A DNA stretch of 64,000 bases from Ceratobasidium sp. AG-K (Eukaryota; Basidiomycota; Agaricomycetes; Cantharellales; Ceratobasidiaceae): NCBI GenBank assembly GCA_037039685.1, contig JAWNGF010000002.1, positions 434,001 through 498,000 of the forward strand. The letters are read 5' to 3'. Below the pieces are notes generated by a model that saw only the letters and a program-made list of their open reading frames with translations, had not been told where the DNA came from and ran no database searches. Below are positions 41,395-53,145 of the stretch, one piece after another. Position numbers and translations under genes: made by a program. Numbering within the stretch: the stretch's first letter is position 1; every line of letters begins with the position of its first letter.

Positions 41395-43091
41395 ATGCTG
41401 GTTCTTCAATTCACGATCACTGTCCTTGCGGGCTTTGCGAGCGCCGCTTCTGTTAAGCGGGCAGCACCAGGTACGCTATCGAGTTACTCCCATTGTATAC
41501 CTTAATGAACGTGAATCATAGTTGATGGAATTGCCGGATACGCGACTCTGAACGGGGGCACCACGGGTGGTACAGGAGGAACTACAACTACGTAAGCCCG
41601 CTTTGTTGTTTTCTAATACGGGACATTAAGCGTTCTAATTGCCTCCAGAGTAACTACCCTCGCAGCCCTTCGCGCTGCCGTTCTGGGGACCGCACCCAAG
41701 ATTGTAAAGATTTCGGGCATTATTACTGGCGGTACGATCGAAATTATTCTGCCATGTTAGGACGGTCCACTTATAATTTCGGTTCGTCAATTTAGATGGT
41801 GAGGTCGTTGACGTGGGTAGCTAGTAAGTAATGGGAGTGATGGAAAGGAATTCACCTAACCGATTTGAAGCACTACTATCTTGGGTGTTGGAACCAACTC
41901 TGGTCTTACCGGTGGTGGGCTTCGAGTCAAGGTACATTGGTTACACTCCTCTTTGATGGATACTAATTCTTTCTTCAGAACGGTAAAAATGTCATCATCC
42001 GAAACCTCCGCCTTAGCAAATCTCCCAAGCCCACCGACTTGATTGAGATTCAGGGCTCCACCCAGATTTGGGTCGATGTAAGCACCGAGCTACTAGCACA
42101 CTGTTATTCGTGAACTGATCTTATCAACAGCACAATACTGTATGGCTCTGCCTACCTATGGGAAGATTCACTAGATTGACCTCCTTTGCTTGACAGTTTT
42201 CGTCCGATATGGACCACGGCAAAGACTACTACGATGGCGCCTTCGACGTCAACCACGGAAGCGAGTACGTCTATCCTTAATGGTTGTTTTCCCTGAAATT
42301 GCTCATTGGACGTGATTTAGCTACGTGACAGCTTCGTGGAATGTCTTTACTACGCACTACAAGACAAGCCTCGTCGGACATTCGGACAACAACGGTGCGG
42401 AGGATACCGGACATCTCCGGTAAGTCTGGTAAACTCGTTCCCTGAGGTTTATATTGACACTTCGACCCAAAACCAGCGTTACATACCAGTAGGTTTACCA
42501 GATTATTTATAGATACTAAGCTCACAAACAAATAGCCACAACTACTTCCACAAGGTCAACTCCCGCCTCCCGTCTCTGCGTTTCGGAACAGGGTATGTGC
42601 GTTCTTTTCTGGTATCATGAAATCCACTGATCATTACGTGTAGACACATTTACAACAACTACTATAAGGACGTAGACACTTCTGGTGTAGACTCGCGCGA
42701 AGGTGCTCAGGTCTTGGTCGAGGTATGTCATGTGGAACACGTATAGGGCTAATAACTGACCAGAGCTTAGAGTAACGTGTTCGATAGCGTCGTTTCGCCC
42801 ATCGCGACTACGCTCCACGGAGGATAGTAAGTGCCTTTTTGCTGATTGGTGCTCTCCCGCTGACAGCTATGTCCCAAGCGCCGTCCAACGCAACAACCAG
42901 TTCATCAATACGACACTGAACAATGATATTGCGGTTGGAACTTTGACTAGCGCACCATATGCCTATACGTAAGTCCAACTCCTGGCTACCAGCGTATAAA
43001 CCACTCATCGCGCCCACCTAGCATCGATGATGTGAGCACGGTCGCATCCACTGTAACGGCCAAGGCAGGAGCAGGAATTATTACTTTCTGA
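41395..43091 (+). CDS. Secreted pectate lyase, polysaccharide lyase family 1
   Basis: It cleaves de-esterified pectin by Ca-dependent beta-elimination outside the cell, a typical plant-cell-wall enzyme. It starts MLVLQFTITVLAGFASAASV, a signal peptide with a probable KR processing site just after. The mature part begins GIAGYATLNGGTTGGTGG, then LAALRAAVLGTAPKIVKISG. The substrate and Ca-binding core is split by tiny exons: WVD, then a 10-nt exon (42131-42140) giving HNTV, then FSSDMDHGKDYYDGAFDVN. Next are SWNVFTTHYKTSLVGHSDN, a 12-nt exon (42477-42488), HNYFHKVNSRLPSLRFG and HIYNNYYKD. It ends VTAKAGAGIITF, TGA at 43089-43091. About eleven short exons, all apparently in frame. Confidence 0.93.
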
Positions 43092-43290
43092 TTGTAAAAA
43101 TCCATCCCCTCGTACTTACGATATATATATGTAGTATACATACGTGAAAACTTCTCAGATTCTTCTCGCTGACGGCGATCCTTTGGTCACCGATAAAACC
43201 GAGCAGGTAAAGCACCACGTTATTTCTCAGGCTGCTCGAATCGGTGCAACACTTTCACGCTCCCGTCATGCGCTAACGTGGCAATTCGAA
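42247..43290 (+). repeat. Source copy of a duplicated pectate lyase 3' segment
   Basis: From the VNHGS codons of the lyase through its 3' flank this segment matches 44750-45810. The flank part (43150-43290) is also shared, so the copy was made from DNA, introns included. Confidence 0.85.
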
Positions 43291-43339
43291 CTTCGCCACC
43301 ACGTCGCCAACGCTAATGTCACTCCTACCCACTCCCACT

Positions 43340-44182
43340 AACTTGCAACAGGACGTTGGCGCTGTATCTTTAGACCCACGCCTTCGTGATCTCCTGCACC
43401 ATCTTCTCAAACTGCCCGATTCGTTACCCGGTCATCCAAGCATGTACGCCTTTGCTAACTTTGTACTGGATCCATATGGAGTTGAACATTATGGCTCGGC
43501 ACAACATGCACTCAACCACCAGCTCGAGCTGGTATTTGGTTCACGTAGCAGCGGAAAGCTTGTTAAATTCAGGGGTTGAGGATCGTCATTAGAAGCAATC
43601 GTGTATCAACCGAGCAAACATACTGGGAATCTCTCAGCTCCGTGCCCACCGCAGACCTTCTCGCACACTTAGGTATTATTTTAGCCAGTACTATACCAAA
43701 CTCTATGGCCAACGAGCGAACCATGTCGACGCTGACAAAGCTTAACTCGCCTGAGCGTGCCTCGCAGAATGTTTCAACACTAATTGACACGGCCATCATT
43801 TGGCAACATTATAAACGCAAAGAGAAGCACAATATTCCAGTAAGTATACATCTTTACTACTCTACTGCGTATACATGCTAACATAATCAAAGCAATCTCG
43901 CACCTTGCGTCTAACTGTTAGGTTCACGGACCTTTCTCAGTCCTGAGGGGCGCCATAAATCCTAACTCATCAACTATAAGCGAAGATGCCAACGTGCAAG
44001 ATACCATGAGCACAACCGAGGCTTTAGCGGACGGAACACAATTTGAAGACCCAACATACGATTTGGGGCCACCACAGCCTGTGCGGGGCAACCCACACCG
44101 CCCCGAGGTCGAGTCAACCGACGGCGTTACCTTGTCGTCAATGTTACTGGCTGGGTTGGTCTCAGAACCAGCCAGTTACTAA
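43340..44182 (+). pseudogene. hAT transposase C-terminal remnant
   Basis: The stretch at about 43600-43850 encodes the hAT dimerisation region: YWESLSSVPTADLLAHLGII, then PNSMANERTMSTLTKLNSPE and IIWQHYKRKEKHN. Upstream sequence in another frame (43316-43579) and downstream sequence after a possible intron (VHGPFSVLRGAINPNSS to 44182) may belong to the same gene. No DDE catalytic domain, zinc finger or terminal inverted repeats are visible, and the frame changes near 43575. It lies between the two pectate lyase copies. Confidence 0.75.
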
Positions 44183-44289
44183 CAATAAACATTCTCACTC
44201 ACCGGAGCCAAATACTGGCGATAATCTACCCCCCAAAAAGCGTCAGCGGATAGACATTTCGAGTCTTGCATATTAGAGTTTGCATTTGT

Positions 44290-44749
44290 AATATAGTTTA
44301 GTCAGAGTCAATGTTACTTGTTAGAAAGTGTAATTTACACGTGCTTACCTATCGACACTCACTTCCGCATGGCTTATTGGCACGCGATCCTCTCGGATAG
44401 GACCTCGAGCACTAAAAGCGCACGATCCCGACGCTAAGGGAATTTATCGGCTATTCAACCGTAAATTCTGTAGAAAAACTGCATACGTACCACCTGGCCG
44501 AGTTTCGAGCCATAAAAATATGTTCTCGCGTTGGATATCCACTCGCAAAATTCGGCGCTTAGCTGACTGTCCGTGGTTGCGTGATACTTGAAACACGCTC
44601 GGTCAACGTCTTATCCAGCTAAAGGGTGATAGGGGTCTCATCCTAAGCAAATAACCGGTAAGGTGTATACATAGAATCAGGCTCAGATCTGGTCAAGAGG
44701 GATGTGTTCGGGTATAGTCCAATGCCGTTTGAAAGTTCTGCGAGTCCAT
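44290..44749. other. Spacer between hAT remnant and lyase fragment, nothing seen
   Basis: About 460 bp with no open frame of interest and no repeat that I could match within the window. Confidence 0.4.
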
Positions 44750-45597
44750 CGTCAACCACGGAAGCGAGTACGTCTATTCTTAATGGTTATTTTCCTTGAA
44801 ATTGCTCATTAGACTTATTTTAGCTACGTTACTGCTTCATGGAACGCCTTTACTACACATTATAAGACAAGCCTCGTTGGACACTCGGACAACAATGCTG
44901 CGGAGGATACTGGACATCTCTAGTAAGTCCAATAAACTTACTCACTAATGTCTATATTCACAGTTCAACTTAAAACCAGCGTTACATACCAGTAGGTTTA
45001 CCAGATTATTCATAGACACCAAGCTCACCACAAATAAATAGCCATAACTACTTCCTCCAGGTCAACTCCCGCCTCCCGTCTCTACGTTTCGGAACAGGGT
45101 ATATGCGCTTTTTTCTAGTAGCATGCAATCCACTGACGATCATGTGAAGACATATTTACAACAACAACTATAAAAACGTGGATACTTCCGGCGTAGACTC
45201 GCACAAAGGTGCTCAGGTCTTGGTCGAGGTATGCCATATGAAATGCGTATGGAGCCAAAAACTGACCAGAGATTAGAGCAACGTTTTTGATACCGTCACT
45301 TCTCCTATCGCGACTACGCTCCATGGGGGATAGTAAGTGCCTTATCGTTGATTGGTGTTCGCCCCCTGACAGATGTGTTTCACGTGCCGTGCAACGAAAT
45401 AACCAATTTATCAATACCGTACCGAACGATGATATTGCGGTTGGGACTTTAACTACTGCACCGTATTCCTATAAGTGAGCCTAGCCTCTAGTTATCAGCC
45501 TGTAGGGCACTAATCGCGGTCACTTAGCATCGATGATGTGAGCACGGTCGCATCCACCGTTGCGGCCAAAGCAAGAGCGGGAATTATTACTTTCTAA
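44750..45597 (+). pseudogene. Pectate lyase 3' fragment
   Basis: It begins abruptly inside the exon for VNHGS and follows the intact gene, introns and the 12-nt exon included, to its last codons (AGIITF region). It lacks the signal peptide and the Ca-binding core. At the HGGYY join, splicing gives GGA TAA, a stop. There are many substitutions, such as FHKVN to FLQVN. It is a 5'-truncated, non-functional duplicate. Confidence 0.9.
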
Positions 45598-46030
45598 TCG
45601 CAAGAAATGTATCCCTTCCTACCTTCAGTATATATGCACATATCAGTAGCACGCATGCGTGAACCGTTCTCCAAGGCCTTTTGCTGACGACTGATCTCTT
45701 GGTCACAGCCAAAACGGAGCAGGTGACGCTCTACATTATCTCTCAGACTACCTAAATCGATGGCATACTTCCCCGCTCCCGTCATGAGATAAAATGGCAA
45801 TTAGAGGTAACCTCATCCCTATTTAGGTCATGGCTAAACTCGTTCACAAGCATTGGATGTATTCACTGATGCACCATGTACCACTTTGGAAACCTATTTG
45901 CCAAGCCCTTCAAAAAACCCAGCCACCTGTTGCATCCCCTCCTCGAACCCACGTCTTATGCACTCTCCCTGTAGATATTTTGCATGTTAAGTGAGGTGCC
46001 GATACGAATATATGAATACTAATCAAATAG

Positions 46031-47611
46031 CTAACCCACCGGGTCTTGCTCGCGCGCCCTTTCCTCAGCTTCATGCGCCTCGACCTCCTGCAAACGGGCG
46101 GCTTCGGCAGCCGCTTCATCTGCTCGCTGCTGTGCGGCCTTGGCCTCCTTAAACACATAATCTCAATATAATCCTACTACAACACCGGAGATCACCTTAC
46201 TTCTTCTGCCTTTTTTATCCTTTCCTCTTCCTCCGCACGCTGTCGCTCCTGTTGCGCCTTGGTTTCCTCTTCTTGCCTTAGGGCTGCTTGCTTCTCCTGA
46301 GGTGTATCGTGATGTAAGTCCGCTCAGAATAACTCACAGAGTTAAACGTTTTACCTCTTCAGCTTTTCTCGCCCTCTCCTCTTCCATTTCCCTCGCTTTG
46401 TCCATTTCAGCCTTGGCAGCTTCGGCTTGTTTTTGAGCTTCCTTTTGGGCCTTCGAGAGCGTATTCCATCTGAGCTCCAAGCTGGGGATGCATTTACACA
46501 ATTACTCACCTCAGCGGCTCGCTTTGCCTCCTCAGCTTCTTTTCCTGCCTCCTCCTCGAGTTTTCGCTTTTCTTTTTCCGCCCGCTCAAGCCTTTCCATT
46601 TCGTTTTTGGCATGCTTTACAGGCTGAGCAAAATCCTCGCCTCAAATGGGAATACTTACCTCGCTCGCACTCTTGGCTCGCTCTTCGAGTCCCACGATTT
46701 TTTCTCCAAGGTCCGCTCCAATCCGAATGCCGGCCTGTGTTTCTCCGAGTGACTTCTCTTCGTTGACTACTTCGCGCTGAATCCGGAAAGTCACGGAGGC
46801 CAGGTCTGTGCATGACTTTATCACATCCTGTGCGTCTCCCGGCGAGTAATTTTCATTTAGTCGGCGCACTTGGATCTTCCTCGTCTCGAGCGAGCCAAGG
46901 AGATCGTCCCGCGAGATTATTTCCTTTTCGCGCGCTTCATACTCGTCGTTCCGATCGGATGGCCAGCGAGTCGTAAGCAGAACGATGTGGTCGAGCAGGT
47001 CCTCGCCAACCATATCCTTGAACATCAGCATCAGCGATTTTTCCTCCTGGTTCACTCTGACGGTTTCCATCGGTCGAACGAAGATCACGCCTGTCACTGG
47101 GTGCTTGGACATGTGTCTAGGTGTGGTTTGAGCAAATCCCCTCATTATTGGGTCTCGTTAGTACTGTGAGATGTAGGGCCGTTGCTTACCGTGCCGCGAG
47201 CCATGATGCTATCGGCCTGAGGACGTCCGACTCGCTCTCCAACCGGGAGTCGCCAAAACCCGGTGTATCTACTAGTTGGATGAATCCATCGCCCGATTTG
47301 ATGAGTGGTATGCCTTCTTCGACTACTTCTGGGGTTTCTGAATCAACGCTGCCACTAACCGAGAGCTCAGCTCCGGTAGCGGCGTTGATAAACTATCAAC
47401 ATCTTTTGTTAAATTTCGCCATATCTATCCGCCTTTATTCATCCCACCGTTGATTTTCCAGCACCTGTCATCCCACATACCCTACAACAGTCCATGTGGA
47501 GCCAGTGAGAATTTGCGACCTCTGGACTAGCAATTCCACCCACAAGAACAACTTGAGGTGAGCTGAACACTGAACGTCGGGTGAGTTTACTGGACTGGAA
47601 ATTTCAGGCAT
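46031..47611 (-). CDS. AIG1-like GTPase 3 with C-terminal coiled coil
   Basis: Start at 47611 (MPEISSPVNSPDVQCSAHLK), inferred because the frame runs into LKLFL directly before a GTGGGT donor, as in its paralogues. The P-loop exon gives VCGMTGAGKST. Next comes FINAATGAELSVSGSVDSE with QLVDTPGFGDS, then MSKHPVTGVIFVRP, METVRVNQEEKSLMLMFKD and LDHIVLLTTRWPSD. After VGLEERAKSASE the coiled coil follows (MERLERAEKEKRKLEEEAGK and further exons). The last exon reads EAKAAQQRADEAAAEAARLQ and ends EQDPVG with TAG at 46033-46031. It is closer to GTPase 4 than to 1 or 2 in the METVRVNQ region. It forms a divergent pair with GTPase 4. Confidence 0.87.
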
Positions 47612-49551
47612 CGGTGGGCTGAGATATGCTCAAGGGGGAGGAGGTCAGTCCACGATAGCTCAAATCGGAGTGGTTCAAGTAGCGTGGCCACGCAATCGCT
47701 CCATAGTGTGACGTCAATACACGATCTTCTTGAGGGTTACTGAAGCACCTAGGAACTACACGATCATCAAGGTCTTGAACAATTCAAGTCCGCCAAATAC
47801 CGCGCGTGCTGATGAGCACTGTGCATTTTGCACATGGATTTGAGCTCGTGTCATTATCTCGCTGAGTCCCAATATACACCAATAAGGTCAGCTAAAGCCC
47901 ATGCCGGGCGGAGTCGCAGGGTGCGCTGCCATAGGCGTCCCTATGTCTATGCCCATTTACTACGTACTCGACGTCGTGATGGCGGAAATCTCTCTTTTCC
48001 CAACGTAGGTTTGCACTTGCGACCACGGGTTGGAGTCTTGGGTCGGTATGTCTGATCAAGGGTGGCTCGTGTGGCTATATCCGATCACAGGTGCCATCTC
48101 TAACTGGACCTCAGTCACCCTCTAACGAAGTTCACAATGTGCACTCCCAAATTCAGGCGCATCATGCCAGTGTATTGGTAAATGATTGCAGGAGTATCAT
48201 CGTGGTGATGTACAGGCTCTAAGATCAAAGGTCCGATGCAGCCACATAAGCCACGGGTAACTATATAGTTTGGATGTAATCCAGACCTAGTAAATCCATA
48301 AACACAATATGCCATTTAAATCTCAATCCCAATACATTGGCATCAGCCGAAATATATGCTGTGGCAACTTCAGTTGTTCCGGCTGTCTGCTATCTCACAA
48401 ACATATCCGTCGCGGCGAACAAGGGAACAATTACTGAATTTAGGGCCACAGTGGTGGACTAAAGCATTAGCCTGCGGTTGGTATTACCCGTTAGATGTTG
48501 AGGCACACTGTAACCTGTTTAGCCATATCTAACAACGGGTAGTCCTGGATCTACGCACATCATGATCGTTCGGATATTGCAAAGCAACTGTAGACTTCAG
48601 GACGGATGACGTTTGGGCCAGGGATCTGACGTAGCCACACGAGTCATGGTGGCGAGAAGCGTAGGAAATTGAGCTGTGAGTACTTGTGTTCTTGGGAACC
48701 AAGGTTGAGGTATTGCTCTGCGGCGTAATGCGGGCGGTGCCAATGACGCCGGTGCTGCACATGGCCGGTAGTTAGCCGGAAGAGGAGGGTCACCCGGGAC
48801 TGTGAGAGCGCATGTGTGTGAGCTAGGAAGTCGCCTCCCGAGATGTAAGGGGTAACGAGTATTGCACTTCTGGCCCGACCTCGTTGAAAGCCAATGGGAT
48901 ACCGGCAAGCTCCGAAGCTAGGACCGAGTATTCCCTTTCATCTCCCAGTCTGATCCCCGTCGTTCTAGGTAGTCTGCCGAAAACTGGCAAACCCGTCGCT
49001 ACGGCTGCCCCTTCCGGTCAGGAGGCCAGGTCTGTGTAGACTTGGAGATGGGCCGAATCGGGCCTGGCGTTCAGTACAACGTTAAAAGTGCATACCGCAC
49101 GAATTGCGGCCCCAGGCGTCTATTCTAGGGTTGTATTCGATGGGCCCAGCTCTTGGTACCCGTGGCTCGCACATACCTCCACTCCACGGACCCTTTCACT
49201 GTTCTCCCCGAATTTGGCTCCCAGCGGCTTGGCCTCTCAGAACTAGGGGAGTAAGATCTTAAGAGTATTCATATACTACCATAAGTCCAAATGCGACTGG
49301 TAAGAACTTCTGGAGAGCCTAGCTGCATGCAAAATGGAACACTGTACGTTCTGCTCCAAATTGTGCCCTTCCAGAACACATTTCGAGATCCGACGAGGTC
49401 ATGTTCTCAACCTCAGATCTGCAAGATACGCCAGATTTTGCATCCTGTACTCCTTAAATTGAAGGGGTGCATGGGCGACTGTACTTGACACTGTTCAACG
49501 AATTCTCCTCGCCTCTATTGTCTCAGCTTAAGCATCCAATACTACTTTACC
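47612..49551. other. Divergent region between GTPases 3 and 4, no gene supported
   Basis: About 1.9 kb. Open frames occur (for example 48597-48908 minus) but none has a recognisable domain, and overlapping frames on the same strand look equally plausible. A short stretch at 48340-48400 (SAEIYAVATSVVPAV) faintly recalls a copia RNase H end but is too weak to call. GTPase promoters lie at both ends. Confidence 0.45.
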
Positions 49552-51180
49552 ATGGAAAACAAGAACACCGAGCGGCCGCCAGATTTCAAGTTGAAAACTT
49601 ATTTGTAAGTAGAACCTAAATCAAGAATAAAATTATTAATTTGATGAGTTTAGGGTCTGCGGAATGACTGGGGCCGGTAAATCGACGGTATGTAAAATTT
49701 ATTCTTCCTAATATACGCATACACCCACTTAGCGGGAACGTCTACTGTGATAGTTCATCAACGCCGCCACGGAAGCGAAGCTCTCAGTTAGCGGCAAGGT
49801 CGATTCAGAAACCGCAGAAGTGGTCGAAGAGAACATCCCCCTCATCAAGTCAGGCGATGAGTACATCCAGCTAGTGGATACCCCGGGCTTTGGCGACTCG
49901 CGGGTACAGAGCGAAAGCGATGTCCTCAGGCCCATGGCGACGTGGTTGGGAGGACGGTAAGCATTGGTGCTACAGCTCGCAGGGCTCTTAAATCTAACAC
50001 TAGCACCACTTGACTGGTCAACACCTTACGCAGACACATGTCCAAGTATCCAGTGACTGGCGTGATCTTCATCCGACCGATGGAAACCGTCAGGGTCAAC
50101 CAACAAGAAAAGTCGCTGATGCTCATGTTCAAGGACATGCTTGGCGAAGACCTGCTCGACCACATCGTTCTGCTTACGACTCGTTGGCCATCAGATCATG
50201 ATGGAGGTTATGAGGAGCGCGAGAAGGACATGTTGTCTCGTGACGATCTCTTTGGCTCGCGCAGTACCAAGAAGGTCCAGGTTCAACGGCTAAAAGAGAA
50301 CTACTCACGAGAAGACGCGCGTGGTGTAATAGAATCATGTATGAGTCTGCCATCCGTGACGTTCAAGATTCAACGTGAAGTGGTGGACGAGGATAAGACA
50401 CTAGGGCAGACGGAAGCAGGGATTCGAATCGGGGCGGACCTCGAGGAAAAACTATCTGGACTCGAAGATCAAGCTAAGAAAGCGAGTGAAGTGAGCGGAT
50501 CGTTACTTAATCTCTATTTACTATAAGGTGGGATACTTACTCTTACAAGTATGCGAAAAAGGCAAAGGATCAACTGGAAGAAACACAAAGGGCGAAAAAA
50601 GAATTGGAGGAGAGGGTCGTTCGCACAACAGAGGATGCAAAGCGCGCGGGAGACGTAGGTTGAGACTTGAACGACCAGATACCTTCTGACATTGAATGTT
50701 TAGTTAGCGAGGGCAGCTCAAGAACAGGCGGCAGCTGCCAAGGATCAATCCGACCAAGTACGCTCCGAGGCCGAACAAAAAGCAAAACAAGCCGAGGAGG
50801 TATTACAGCTATTCCCCAATTAGCTATTAGCTAAACTGACGAGGACTGAATACAGGACCAGAAAGCCGCCCAAAAAGCAATGGAAGATGCGCAAAAAAGT
50901 TCAGAGGAAGAGAAGAAGAAAATGGACGATAGGATGAAACAATTTGAGACGGAGATTGCTGCAGGTGCCAAGGTACGGACTAAATTCTCATCTTCGGGAA
51001 CCTTTTCTAAGTGTCCTGCCAAAGCACGAGGAGAAATATCAACAGGATATCAAAGACTTGCAGGGTAAAATCGACGACCTTAATCGCCCAGTGGAGCGGT
51101 CGTCACTCAATGCCGCACTCAATACCGGCGTAGGTTGGCTCACTGGCGGTGCTCTAAGCCTGGATCCGGGGTTCTTTTAA
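49552..51180 (+). CDS. AIG1-like GTPase 4 with C-terminal coiled coil
   Basis: Starts MENKNTERPPDFKLKTYL at 49552, then a 34-nt exon at 49654-49687 with VCGMTGAGKST. The next exon reads FINAATEAKLSVSGKVDSE with QLVDTPGFGDS. Then come MSKYPVTGVIFIRPMETVRV, LMLMFKDMLGE and LDHIVLLTTRWPSD, followed by SGLEDQAKKASE. Short exons give a heptad-rich coiled coil (DQLEETQRAKKELEERVVRT and so on). The last exon reads HEEKYQQDIKDLQGKIDDLN, then RPVERSSLNAALNTG and a small hydrophobic GWLTGGALSLDPGFF end, with TAA at 51178-51180. The tail resembles that of GTPase 2. The glycine-rich end could contact membrane (inference). Confidence 0.9.
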
Positions 51181-52059
51181 AGCTCTCCGACACACTAGGG
51201 TAGTAAAAAAATGGCAGCCCTTTATCAGCCAAGCAATCACTTGTATGCGTCTCAGTTGCATGAAAACCAATCGATATGAATCAATCCGTTGCGTTGCAAT
51301 AGAGGCTTCGACCCCAAACGTTGCCTTGAATGGCGTACACGCAACTTCTGAAGGCTTTGGGCAGTGCTTAGCCTAAGAATCGGTTCTAACTTCAAGCTCC
51401 CTAGGAATTTCATCCGCTTGAGTAAAACATGCGTCAGTCCCGAATACGAATGAAGAGTGAGGGGCCACGACGTCAGTTTTCCAAGTATAAAATAAGTATC
51501 AAATGTCTGGTCTCATAAACCAGACTCCTCGGAAAGATGTCCGAACCTGGCGGCTTATCTAGTCAATCGCAGCGTCCGTAACGTTCGTATGGGTTCGGTA
51601 CGGTATAAAAATGATATTATAATAGATAATTAGACACTAAGAATGAGTGGGGATCTCCGCGCAGCAATGCGGCGTCCTTTATATCCACCGAATCACGGAT
51701 ACCCCGAGCCGAGCCGGTAGATTTATCGTCCTCGCGCATTCAACGTATTCCGAAAGCTCTGTGGGAGGACTCTCTTTCTAATGTCCTTATCGTCAGCAGT
51801 AGGTCGTACTATCACGATCCCTATCCCTTGAATCCCCAGCAAATTGAGTGGGGGGCTGAGCTCGGGACTTGCCCTGAAATTTTCCAACGAGCTTTAGTCG
51901 AGGGTTCTATTATTATTGGTTGTACACATAAAAATACCGTGTCAGCACACAACGTCATTAGCCAACTGCCAAAAAATTCGCCAACAGTTATGTTGTTCAG
52001 CGAGAGCTGGCTGAAGAACAAAAGACTCTTTCGGGATCGGGGGCTGGGAGGTTGGATAT
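51181..52059. other. Intergenic region with an orphan reading frame
   Basis: No complete gene is supported. A plus-strand frame at about 51780-52050 reads protein-like for some 85 residues (NPQQIEWGAELGTCPEIFQR, then GSIIIGCTHKNTVSAHNVIS). It has no recognisable family, no clear start context and no supporting splice pattern. It stops at the left arm of the inverted-repeat element, so it may be a gene broken by that insertion. Confidence 0.4.
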
Positions 52060-52680
52060 ACATCAGCAAACGCGACGAACTTCTGTGATGCCCCTCAGAG
52101 GCCCCAGAGGCTGTTCACCTTATGGCCAGAGGCCTCTGGCAATAGCTCAGGGCTGGTGTCAACGCTGCCTGAATAGGGACACACCTATACTGCATGGCTC
52201 GAAAGCGCCGGGTTTATACTTGTATTTTGTTTTATCCACCTGTCCATTTTGCTCACAAATGAATTCTGGTTGTGCATTGGGCGAGTTGAGGTACTCCCAT
52301 TGCTGGTGTCAACATTGTATTGATTTGAAATTTTCTGCGTGTGGTAGCGATCCGACCAACTTTGCTCCGAGTGAACAACCCTTGGCAGGCAGGTTCACTG
52401 AGGCACTGCCACTTACCGTCTGACCCCACACACCTGCACCCGTGACTTTTGAAGCACGCCGCAAGAGACTAGCTTTCACACCTCTGGGTATTGAATAGCA
52501 TTTAGATGTATTCATGCTATGGGGAAATAAAAATACAGGTGAGATAAAGAGATAGGTGTATCCGACGTGCACCATCAGTCCGCGCCCGACGGGAGCCTGC
52601 TTACCTAAACATACCAACCTACCAGAGGCCTCTGGCCATAAGGTGAACAGCCTCACAGAGGCTCGTCGCGTTGCTGATGT
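52060..52680. mobile_element. Inverted-repeat element (MITE-like) with 33-bp perfect inner arms
   Basis: The ends are inverted copies: ACATCAGCAA, CGCGACGA at 52060-52078 and its complement at 52662-52680. Further in are perfect 33-bp arms at 52107-52139 and 52622-52654. The arms contain the palindrome CCAGAGGCCTCTGG. The left arm has about 20 extra bases between the outer and inner parts. The interior of about 480 bp encodes nothing recognisable. No clear target duplication was found, so it may be an old non-autonomous DNA transposon or a simple long hairpin. Confidence 0.65.
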
Positions 52681-53145
52681 GGGTTGATCGCAGCCAGTGA
52701 GAAGCACAAGACTAAGACAAAAGAGCTCGAAGAGCGATGGGGGGGGGATGCTGAAGAATAGGGACAAGCGAACGCAGAAGGCACAGTACTTGCTGAGTGG
52801 CAGGTGAAGATACCAGTAATTGCCGGGTCTGTAATTGCCGACTCGGAGGCGGTGGTAGGAGTTGCTAAGCTCGGGCGATAATAGCACAGTGCCCTACTTC
52901 GCGCGTTAGTTAGACAGCCTGACGATCCTATTGTTTTTGTTGACGATGGAAATCCCTTGTCAAGTGCTTGTAAACTCGAGACTGTAATTGAACAGCATGT
53001 TATATAATAATCGACTGGTTCCAAAAATGAAATACATATTACAGATAAGACAACAATGAGCAAGCAAAGAAAACAAGTAGGGTATATGTGTCTAACGCAT
53101 GCGAGCCACTCGATACATGTTCCTTCCGTATAAGAATACAAGTCT
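52681..53145. other. 3' flank of the Tvp38 gene, no gene seen
   Basis: About 465 bp between the inverted-repeat element and the Tvp38 stop codon. Minus-strand frames here extend from the element and look like chance. Confidence 0.4.

Noticed and set aside
48330..48480. Faint copia RNase H-like stretch (SAEIYAVATSV)
   Set aside because: Only a dozen residues fit and the expected motifs before and after are absent.
48529..48908. Overlapping minus-strand frames between GTPases 3 and 4
   Set aside because: Two frames overlap with similar composition, neither has a domain, and no splice pattern supports them.
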